From NCBI GenBank assembly GCA_023423675.1, contig JAFAFD010000422.1, forward strand, positions 1 through 13,457: a stretch of 13,457 nt of DNA, read 5' to 3'. Shown here piece after piece: positions 8,274-13,457 of this stretch (the stretch's first letter is position 1; every line of letters starts with the position of its first letter). Position numbers and translations under genes: made by a program. This stretch comes from Pseudomonadota bacterium. GTDB taxonomy: Bacteria; Pseudomonadota; Gammaproteobacteria; Xanthomonadales; Xanthomonadaceae. The notes beneath the pieces are model-generated. The model saw nothing but the letters and a program-made list of their open reading frames with translations, made no database searches and had not been told where the DNA came from.

Positions 8274-9093
8274 GTGGGAGCTGATCGAGGCCGGCCACTG
8301 CGTGCACCCGCAGCGCGCCGTGCGCCAGGGGGCCAGCTGGCATCGCTGCGAATTCCCGGCGCTGGTGGCATTGCTGCGGCATCCGCAGCGCGGCCTCATC
8401 CTGTTCGACACCGGTTACTCGGACGCCTTCCTGCAGGCCACCGCGCGCCTCCCCGAGCGCCTGTACCGCTGGGTCACGCCGGTGCACCTGGGCCCGGGCC
8501 AGAGCGTGCGCGCGCAGCTGCAGCAGCGTGGCATCGGCGCGGCCGACATCGGCCTGGTGGTGCTCTCGCACCTGCACGGTGACCATGTCGGTGGCGTGCT
8601 CGATTTCCCTGACGTGCCGCTGCTGTGTTCGCGCGCCGCGTGGCAGGACCAGGCCGCGCGCGGGCGCCTGCGTGCGCTCAGCGTGGGCCTGCTGCCGGCG
8701 TTGACCCGCGATGCGGCGCCGCGCATGGGCTGGCTGGAGAGCCTGCCGGAGGTGGACCTGCCGCGTCCCTTCGATGCCTTCGGCCGTGGCCGCGACGTGC
8801 TGGGCGACCGCAGCCTGCTGGCGGTGCCGCTGCCCGGCCATGCGGTGGGCCAGCACGGGCTGCTGTTCGAAGGGGCCGATGGCCGCCCGGTGTTCCTGGT
8901 GGCCGACGCCGCCTGGTCCAGCGCCGCCATCACCGATGGCGTGCCGCCACCGCGGCTGGTCACCGCACTGCTTGGCCACACCGGCACCTACCGGCAGACC
9001 CTGCAGCGGCTGCAGCAGACCCAGCGCCAGGTCAGCGACCTGCAGCTGGTGCCGGCCCATTGCGGGCAATGGCGCCCCGCCGCGACCCTGTAG
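8260..9093 (+). CDS. MBL-fold metallo-hydrolase (lactonase/thioesterase type)
   Basis: A 277-residue metallo-beta-lactamase-fold protein with a full dinuclear metal site: SHLHGDHVGG gives H104, H106, D108 and H109, followed by H194 (LPGHAVGQ), D216 (VADAAWS) and H267 (VPAHCG). The opening RGLILFDTGYSDAF resembles AHL-lactonase-like enzymes. Related folds include AiiA lactonases and PqsE, an MBL thioesterase acting with the FabH-like PqsD. There is no signal peptide, so a cytoplasmic role is likely. The start overlaps the SDR gene by 14 bp, and the upstream GGGG is a modest ribosome site. The substrate may be the thioester or lactone made by the two preceding enzymes, by inference. Its TAG stop lies in the GTAG head of a REP. 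Confidence 0.82.
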   Translation: MARLEWELIEAGHCVHPQRAVRQGASWHRCEFPALVALLRHPQRGLILFDTGYSDAFLQATARLPERLYRWVTPVHLGPGQSVRAQLQQRGIGAADIGLVVLSHLHGDHVGGVLDFPDVPLLCSRAAWQDQAARGRLRALSVGLLPALTRDAAPRMGWLESLPEVDLPRPFDAFGRGRDVLGDRSLLAVPLPGHAVGQHGLLFEGADGRPVFLVADAAWSSAAITDGVPPPRLVTALLGHTGTYRQTLQRLQQTQRQVSDLQLVPAHCGQWRPAATL

Positions 9094-9115
9094 CGTCGAG
9101 CCATGCTCGACGGCT
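9090..9115 (+). repeat. SMAG-type REP, first of an inverted pair
   Basis: GTAG is followed by a perfect 8-bp stem (9094-9101 with 9105-9112, arm CGTCGAGC) with loop CAT, then GCT. This is the layout of the SMAG REP family of Stenotrophomonas maltophilia. TAG at 9091-9093 is also the stop codon of the MBL-fold gene, so the REP sits directly on the gene end. With the copy at 9133-9158 it forms a pair in opposite orientation, the usual REP dimer, likely to fold and protect or end the upstream transcript. Confidence 0.85.
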
Positions 9116-9132
9116 GTTGATGTGGCGCCAAG

Positions 9133-9158
9133 AGCAGTCGAGCGTGGCTCGACTCTAC
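9133..9158 (-). repeat. SMAG-type REP, second of an inverted pair
   Basis: Read on the minus strand it is GTAG, then an 8-bp stem with arm AGTCGAGC and loop CAC, then GCT. In plus coordinates the arms are 9136-9143 and 9147-9154. It faces the first REP across 17 bases and differs from it by the outermost stem pair (A-T instead of C-G) and one loop base. Because the arms are nearly identical, the two can also pair with each other in a longer stem. Confidence 0.85.
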
Positions 9159-9173
9159 AAAATGCCAAGGCAA

Positions 9174-9185
9174 GGTCGGCTCTAC
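9174..9185 (-). repeat. Half REP (one arm with GTAG head)
   Basis: On the minus strand this reads GTAGAGCCGACC, the head and first arm of a SMAG-like element, but the complementary second arm GGTCGGCT is missing. It is probably a decayed or truncated REP copy beside the intact dimer. The rest of the gap, 9186-9263, shows no gene, clear hairpin or other element that I can support. Confidence 0.4.
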
Positions 9186-9263
9186 GGCCCCCAACAGTCC
9201 CGCCAACAGGACACCGTGTTCCCGCCCATGGCCGCGGTCAATAGGACTTATGGCCAGAATCGG

Positions 9264-9293
9264 CTGGCAGCGGCTGCGGCCCTCCGGTATCGT
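9264..9293 (+). promoter_or_regulatory. Candidate promoter for acyltransferase gene, possibly leaderless
   Basis: CTGGCA (9264-9269, 4/6 to the -35 consensus) and TATCGT (9288-9293, 4/6 to the -10) are 18 bp apart. Transcription should then start near 9300, the A of the acyltransferase ATG. The bases between (GCGCGG) hold no Shine-Dalgarno match, in keeping with a leaderless or nearly leaderless mRNA. Confidence 0.4.
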
Positions 9294-9299
9294 GCGCGG

Positions 9300-10091
9300 A
9301 TGACTTCCCCCACTCCGGCCCCCCGTGGCGGCGTGGCGCGTGTGTGCCGTTACCTGTACCGCGTACCGCTGCTGTTGGTCCACATCCTCGTGTTCCTGCC
9401 GTTGATCCTCATCGGCATGCTTCCGCCGTGGGGCGAACTGCGCGTGGGCGATGCCACCTTCGGCGCCAAGGTCGTCAACTGGTGGCAGGGCGGCCTGATG
9501 TGGATCTTCGGCTTCCGCCTGGTGCAGATCGGTTCGGCGCTGCCGGGCGCGGTGCTGTTCGTCGCCAACCACGTCAGCTGGGTGGATATCTCCATCCTGC
9601 ACAGCCAGCGCATGATGGGCTTTGTCGCCAAGCGCGAGATCGCCAGCTGGCCGGTGGTGGGCTGGCTGGCCGCGCGCGGGCAGACCATCTTCCACCAGCG
9701 TGGCAACACCGAATCGCTCGGTGGGGTCATGCAGGTGATGGCCGACCGCCTGCGCGATGGCAAGGCGGTGGGCGTGTTCCCGGAAGGGCGTACCCGGGGC
9801 GGCCACGAAGTGGGCCCGTTCCATGCGCGCATCTTCCAGGCCGCGGTTGAAACCGGCGTGCCGGTGCAGCCAGTGGCCCTGGTCTACGGCGCCCATGGCG
9901 ACGCGCAGACCATCGTGGCCTTCGGCCCGGGCGAGAGTTTCTTCGCCAATTTCCTGCGCCTGCTCGGTGAGCCGGCGCGACGTGCGGAAGTGCACTTCCT
10001 GGCACCGATCGGTGCACAGGACCTGGAAGGCCGTCGACGCATCGCGGAAACCTCGCGCGCGCGTATCGTGGCGGCGATGAGCGGGCAGTGA
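9300..10091 (+). CDS. PlsC-type lysophospholipid acyltransferase
   Basis: A 263-residue membrane-bound acyltransferase. A hydrophobic segment at about 22-41 (VPLLLVHILVFLPLILIGML) anchors it. Catalytic block I is NHVSWVD (H91, D96), and the glycerophosphate-binding block III is FPEGRTRGG (160-168) in place of the usual FPEGTRS. PVQPVALVY is the block IV-like stretch. The enzyme would move an acyl chain from acyl-CoA or acyl-ACP to a lysolipid, as in 1-acylglycerol-3-phosphate or ornithine-lipid (OlsA-type) synthesis. I cannot tell which. The frame is open far upstream through the REP region, but ATG 9300 is the first start giving a normal N-terminus. The YheT-like gene follows after 7 bp. Confidence 0.83.
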   Translation: MTSPTPAPRGGVARVCRYLYRVPLLLVHILVFLPLILIGMLPPWGELRVGDATFGAKVVNWWQGGLMWIFGFRLVQIGSALPGAVLFVANHVSWVDISILHSQRMMGFVAKREIASWPVVGWLAARGQTIFHQRGNTESLGGVMQVMADRLRDGKAVGVFPEGRTRGGHEVGPFHARIFQAAVETGVPVQPVALVYGAHGDAQTIVAFGPGESFFANFLRLLGEPARRAEVHFLAPIGAQDLEGRRRIAETSRARIVAAMSGQ

Positions 10092-10098
10092 GCGTGCG

Positions 10099-11133
10099 GT
10101 GGCACTGATCCCGCCACCCCTGCTGGATGCCGGTACGCCGACGCTGCATGCGGCTGATTACCAGCCGCCGCGCTGGCTGCGCAATCCGCACCTGCAATCC
10201 ATGCTCAGCTCCAGCCGCATGCGCCTGCAGCGTGGCCTGCTGCTGCTGGCCGCCACCGGTGCGGTCAGCGAAGAACTGATACTCGACGGTGGCGACGGCG
10301 TGCGCCTGCAGGGTTGGCACAGCTACATCGAAGGCCGCGAGCCGAAGGGCATGGCCCTGCTGCTGCATGGCTGGGAAGGCAGCGCCGAATCCAGCTACAT
10401 GCGCATGGCGGCCGCGCGCATGATCGACCAGGGCTTCGACGTGGTGCGGCTGAACTTCCGCGACCACGGCAACACCCACCACCTCAATCCCGGCATCTTC
10501 CACTCCAATCGCATCGACGAAGTGGTGCAGGCGGCCGGTGACATCGCGCGACGCTGGCCGGACCTGCCGCTGGTGGCTGCCGGTTACTCGCTGGGTGGCA
10601 ACTTCGTGCTGCGCCTGGCGCTGCGTGCCCCTGCGGCCGGCGTGCCGCTGCAGCGGGTGGCCTCGGTGTGCCCGGTGCTGGATCCGGCGCTGACCATGGA
10701 CAGCATCCAGAGCGGGCCGGCGATGTACGACTGGTACTTCCGCCGCAAGTGGGCCGGCTCGCTGCGCCGCAAGCGCGACCTGTTCCCGGAACTGAGCGAC
10801 TGCGACGACCGCGTACTGAAGCTGGACATCCGCGCGCTGACCACCTGGCTGGTCGAGCGCCATACCGATTTCGGCACGCTGCAGGCCTACTTCGATGGCT
10901 ACTCGATTGCCGGCGACCGCCTGTCCACCCTGCAGGTGCCGGCCGACATCCTGATGGCCCAGGATGATCCGGTCATTCCCTACGCCACCTTCCACGACTG
11001 GCAGCTGCCGCAGCACGCGCGGTTGGAAACCGCCTGCTGGGGCGGCCACTGCGGGTTCCTGGAAAACTGGCGCGGCGACGGCTTCTCCGAGCGCTGGGTG
11101 GCCCAGCGCCTGCAGCGGGTGCTGGCGGGCTGA
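10099..11133 (+). CDS. YheT-like alpha/beta hydrolase
   Basis: A 344-residue alpha/beta hydrolase of the YheT/ABHD1-3 family. The family's N-terminal signature RNPHLQSMLSS is present, followed by the oxyanion region LLLHGWEGSAESSYM and the nucleophile elbow GYSLGGN with S164. The acid is in AQDDP (D289/D290), and the catalytic histidine is H317 in GGHCGFLENW. The length matches E. coli YheT (about 340), whose substrate is not firmly known; eukaryotic relatives hydrolyse phospholipids and esters. The GTG start at 10099 is chosen because no ATG occurs before codon 35 and it lies 7 bp after the acyltransferase stop. The acyltransferase and hydrolase are likely one transcript acting on membrane lipids. 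Confidence 0.83.
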   Translation: MALIPPPLLDAGTPTLHAADYQPPRWLRNPHLQSMLSSSRMRLQRGLLLLAATGAVSEELILDGGDGVRLQGWHSYIEGREPKGMALLLHGWEGSAESSYMRMAAARMIDQGFDVVRLNFRDHGNTHHLNPGIFHSNRIDEVVQAAGDIARRWPDLPLVAAGYSLGGNFVLRLALRAPAAGVPLQRVASVCPVLDPALTMDSIQSGPAMYDWYFRRKWAGSLRRKRDLFPELSDCDDRVLKLDIRALTTWLVERHTDFGTLQAYFDGYSIAGDRLSTLQVPADILMAQDDPVIPYATFHDWQLPQHARLETACWGGHCGFLENWRGDGFSERWVAQRLQRVLAG

Positions 11134-11149
11134 ACCGGCACCGGCGCGC

Positions 11150-11169
11150 AGCCCGCTACAATGCGGGTT
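11150..11169. promoter_or_regulatory. -10 box inside a dyad between YheT and TPR genes
   Basis: TACAAT (11157-11162, 5/6 to the -10 consensus) lies 27 bp ahead of the TPR gene ATG. No good -35 is visible at 15-20 bp spacing. It is framed by CCCGC (11152-11156) and GCGGG (11163-11167), followed by TTT. The same bases could form a weak intrinsic terminator for the YheT-like gene, or an operator over the promoter. Confidence 0.4.
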
Positions 11170-11189
11170 TGCCATTGAACCGGACTGCC

Positions 11190-13262
11190 ATGCAAGACCA
11201 GATTCTCCAGGCCCTGCGCCAGAACGACACCGCACAGGCCGTGCAGCTGGCACAGGCGTGGGTGCACGATGAACCCGGCCAGGCCCAGGCCCACCGCTGG
11301 CTGGCGCTTGCGCTGCAGCAGCAGGGCCAGCCCGAGGCCGCGCAGGCACCCCTGCAGCAGGCGCTGCTGCTGGCCCCGGACGATGCACAGCTGCACCTGC
11401 AGCAGGCCGGCCTGCTGCTGGCCCTGCACCAGTTCGAGGGCGCCGACGAAGCGCTGCTGCGCACCACCGACCTCAACCCCAACGCCTTCGAGGCGTACCT
11501 GATGCAGGCCCATCTGGCGATCGGCCGCAACGACATCGACACCGCCGCACGCCAGGCCACGCTGGCTGCCAAGCTGCAGCCGGAGCATCCGGAAGTGCTG
11601 GCGCTGCAGGGCATGGTGGCCCTGTACCGCGACGACGCCGACCGCGCGCTGCAGCTGCTGTCCGAAGCCGCCCGGCAGATGCCCAACGATCCGCGCGTGC
11701 TGTACGCCCTGGGGTCGGCCTACCAGGCCAAGGACATGCTGGCCTTTGCCGAGCAGGCCTTCCGCCGCGTGCTCGACATCAACCCGAAGATGACCAGCCT
11801 GCATGGTCTGGTGGTGCAGCTGGCGCTGCGCCAGGGCAACGTCGAGGCCGCCCACCAGCAGCTGCAGCAGGCGCTGCAGGTGCCGGGCCTGGATACGCCG
11901 GCGCTGCAGCGCCTCGGTGCCGAGATCGCCCTGCAGGCCGACCAGCCGATGCAGGCGTTGGAGCAGCTGCGGCCGATGCTGAAGGCCAACCCGGGCGACC
12001 GCCGCGTGGTCGAGCTGCTGCTGGCCTGCTGGCAGCGCCTGGGCCGCGAGGAAGAAGCCCGCGCCGACCTGGACGACGTGCTGGCCGAGCAGCCGCAGCT
12101 GCCGCACCTGTGGCTGGCACGCCTGGCGCCGGAAGGCTTCGGCAGCCCGGGCGCGATTGCCGTGGCTGATCGCTGGATCGAGGCCATGCCCGAATTCGTC
12201 CCGGCCCTGGAAGCCCGCCTGCGCCTGCATGAAGCGGCCGGCGAAGCGGACGCCGTGGAGGCCCTGGCGGCCCGCATCGTCGCGCTGGAACCGGGCCGCA
12301 TCAGTGGCGAGACCCGCCTGGTCGGCGCGCTGCTGGCGCGTGACCCGGCCGCCGCCGTCGCCCACGTGCAGCGTCTGGTCGACGCGGTGCCCGAGACCCG
12401 TCGCCGCGAGCTGCGCACCTGGCTGGGCGAGGTGCAGGACCAGGCCGGCCAGCCGCGCGAAGCGCTGCGCACCTGGCTGGAGCTGCATGCCGAGCAGAAC
12501 GCCGAACGCCTGCCGTTGCCGCCGCAGGCCAAGGCACCGCCGAGCTGGCCCGACCTGGGCGAGGTCGATGCTGAAAGCGCTGCCTCCGCACCGATCTTCC
12601 TGTGGGGCGCGCCGGGCTCGGGCGTTGAACGCGTGGCGGTCACCTTCGCCGGGGCGAGCCCGGTGATGCGCAGCGACCGTTTCGCGCAGACCCCGCCGGA
12701 TGACGCGTTCCAGAACTACTTCACCCTGCAGAAGCTCGCTTCCGGTGACCTCAGCCCCGAAGGCCTGGTGAGCGGCTGGCGTGACACGCTGCGCCAGCGC
12801 GGCGTGCAGAACGACACCGTCATCGACTGGCTGCTGTGGTGGGACAACGCCCTGCTGTGGTCGCTGCGCCCGCACCTGCCGCAGGGCCGCCTGCTGGTGG
12901 TGCTGCGCGACCCGCGCGACATGCTGCTGGACTGGATCGCCTACGGCGCGCCGGCACCGTTCGCGGTCAACAACGTGGCCGAAGTGGCCGAGTGGCTGGC
13001 GCGTTCGATGGCCCAGGTGGCGACGCTGCACGAGCAGGATCTGTACCCGCACATGCTGATGCGCATGGACGACGTGGGCGATGATCCGCGCGTGGTCGCC
13101 GGCATGCTGCAGGAGCTGTTCAACACCTCGATCCCGCCGGCCGAGCGCATCGGCCCGCCGCGTTTCCCGGCCGGCCACTGGCGCCGCTACACCGACGTGA
13201 TGAGTGCAGCGTTCGATCTGTTGACCCCGGTCGCGGTGCGACTGGGCTATCCCGAAGCGTAA
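11190..13262 (+). CDS. TPR protein with degenerate sulfotransferase-like domain
   Basis: A 690-residue protein. Residues 1 to about 440 are helical TPR repeats with regular Gly/Ala/Pro spacing (for example DPRVLYALGSAYQAKDMLAF and ALQRLGAEIALQADQPMQAL). The C-terminal part (about 465-690) resembles a TPR-linked sulfotransferase. A P-loop-like FLWGAPGSGVERV (470-482) corresponds to the 5'-phosphosulfate loop, and VVLRDPRDMLLDW (R573 to W582) to the 3'-phosphate site. In active enzymes the first is PRSGTT-like and a Ser lies eight residues after the Arg; here the TT pair is VE and that Ser is D581. PAPS binding is therefore doubtful, and a scaffold role is likelier. ATG 11190 is preferred over the in-frame TTG at 11169. 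AAGGAG for the next gene overlaps its stop. Confidence 0.72.
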   Translation: MQDQILQALRQNDTAQAVQLAQAWVHDEPGQAQAHRWLALALQQQGQPEAAQAPLQQALLLAPDDAQLHLQQAGLLLALHQFEGADEALLRTTDLNPNAFEAYLMQAHLAIGRNDIDTAARQATLAAKLQPEHPEVLALQGMVALYRDDADRALQLLSEAARQMPNDPRVLYALGSAYQAKDMLAFAEQAFRRVLDINPKMTSLHGLVVQLALRQGNVEAAHQQLQQALQVPGLDTPALQRLGAEIALQADQPMQALEQLRPMLKANPGDRRVVELLLACWQRLGREEEARADLDDVLAEQPQLPHLWLARLAPEGFGSPGAIAVADRWIEAMPEFVPALEARLRLHEAAGEADAVEALAARIVALEPGRISGETRLVGALLARDPAAAVAHVQRLVDAVPETRRRELRTWLGEVQDQAGQPREALRTWLELHAEQNAERLPLPPQAKAPPSWPDLGEVDAESAASAPIFLWGAPGSGVERVAVTFAGASPVMRSDRFAQTPPDDAFQNYFTLQKLASGDLSPEGLVSGWRDTLRQRGVQNDTVIDWLLWWDNALLWSLRPHLPQGRLLVVLRDPRDMLLDWIAYGAPAPFAVNNVAEVAEWLARSMAQVATLHEQDLYPHMLMRMDDVGDDPRVVAGMLQELFNTSIPPAERIGPPRFPAGHWRRYTDVMSAAFDLLTPVAVRLGYPEA

Positions 13263-13266
13263 GGAG
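13261..13266 (+). promoter_or_regulatory. Ribosome binding site of the YbhB-family gene
   Basis: AAGGAG, a near-perfect Shine-Dalgarno sequence, lies 6 nt before the ATG at 13273. Its first two bases are also the last two of the TPR gene stop TAA. This fixes the start of the partial gene and suggests that it is translated from the TPR gene's transcript. Confidence 0.75.
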
Positions 13267-13272
13267 CCCCCC

Positions 13273-13457
13273 ATGCAGCTGAGCAGCAACAGCATCACCG
13301 CCGGCGCGCCGATCGACCGCGAATTCGCGGCCGGTGATGCCGCTGGTTTCGCCCCGAACCGCAACCCGCACCTGGCGTGGAGCGGCGTGCCCGATGGCAC
13401 CCGCGCGTTCCTGCTGGTGTGCGTGGATCCGGACGTGCCGACCGTGCCCGACACGGT
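13273..13457 (+). CDS. YbhB/YbcL-family (PEBP, Raf kinase inhibitor-like) protein, partial
   Basis: Only the first 61 codons are inside the window; the gene runs off the right edge. The visible part, MQLSSNSITAGAPIDREFAA, then NPHLAWSGVPDGTRAFLLVC and VDPDVPT, matches the bacterial YbhB/YbcL branch of phosphatidylethanolamine-binding proteins. The DPDVP motif lines the anion pocket of the family, whose full length is usually about 150-200 residues. No signal peptide is visible, so it should be cytoplasmic like YbhB. The biochemical role of the family in bacteria is not settled. It begins 10 bp after the TPR gene. Confidence 0.78.
   Translation, partial: MQLSSNSITAGAPIDREFAAGDAAGFAPNRNPHLAWSGVPDGTRAFLLVCVDPDVPTVPDT

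Noticed and set aside
8625..9299. N-terminal extension of the acyltransferase frame through the REP dimer
   Set aside because: The extension is the third-position shadow of the MBL gene followed by REP DNA. The natural N-terminus and membrane anchor begin at ATG 9300.
10980..13454. Antisense open frame of 824 codons opposite the TPR gene
   Set aside because: The plus-strand frame has TPR and sulfotransferase-like motifs, while the antisense translation is Gln/His/Arg-rich with no domain. Long antisense frames are expected in GC-rich DNA.

Overview
The window is GC-rich DNA from a gammaproteobacterium of the Xanthomonadaceae, most likely Stenotrophomonas. The best evidence is a pair of inverted GTAG-headed stem-loops at 9090-9158, which match the SMAG family of repetitive extragenic palindromes known from S. 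maltophilia. The gene content also fits: a Ycf46-like AAA ATPase, an orphan ParA, SixA, YceI, a cardiolipin synthase C-like lipoprotein and a YheT-type hydrolase. Coding density is high, with start/stop overlaps and many long antisense shadow frames caused by the GC content. There are no tRNA or rRNA genes, insertion sequences or CRISPR arrays.

Layout. Positions 1-305 are non-coding and packed with consecutive hairpins (3-22, 23-44, 49-82, 108-145, 153-168) plus a REP-like element (236-261). The only minus-strand gene, the Ycf46-like AAA ATPase, covers 306-1790 and is divergent from the plus-strand run. From 1914 to 9093 eight genes follow closely: orphan ParA, sixA, yceI-family, PLD/ClsC-like lipoprotein, YdiI-type hotdog thioesterase, a FabH/OleA-like ketosynthase, an OleD-like NAD-dependent reductase and an MBL-fold hydrolase. 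Several of these junctions overlap or almost touch (3700-3703, 5781/5792, 6226/6232, 7251, 8260-8273). A SMAG REP dimer closes this run; the first REP contributes the stop codon of the last gene.

From 9300 a new two-gene unit encodes a PlsC-type acyltransferase and a YheT-like alpha/beta hydrolase. The acyltransferase has a -10-like box so near its ATG that its mRNA may be leaderless. A TPR protein with a decayed sulfotransferase-like C-terminal domain follows (11190-13262), and then the first 61 codons of a YbhB/PEBP-family protein, cut by the window end.

How the genes may work together: the most interesting block is 5792-9093. A thioesterase, an acyl-condensing ketosynthase with an intact Cys-His-Asn triad, a reductase and a metallo-hydrolase with a complete dinuclear metal site are tightly linked. 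The set resembles half of the Ole pathway (OleA and OleD without OleB or OleC) and also the PqsD/PqsE pairing. It could be a small undescribed acyl-derived metabolite or signal pathway. This is inference from motifs and gene order. No product can be read from the sequence.
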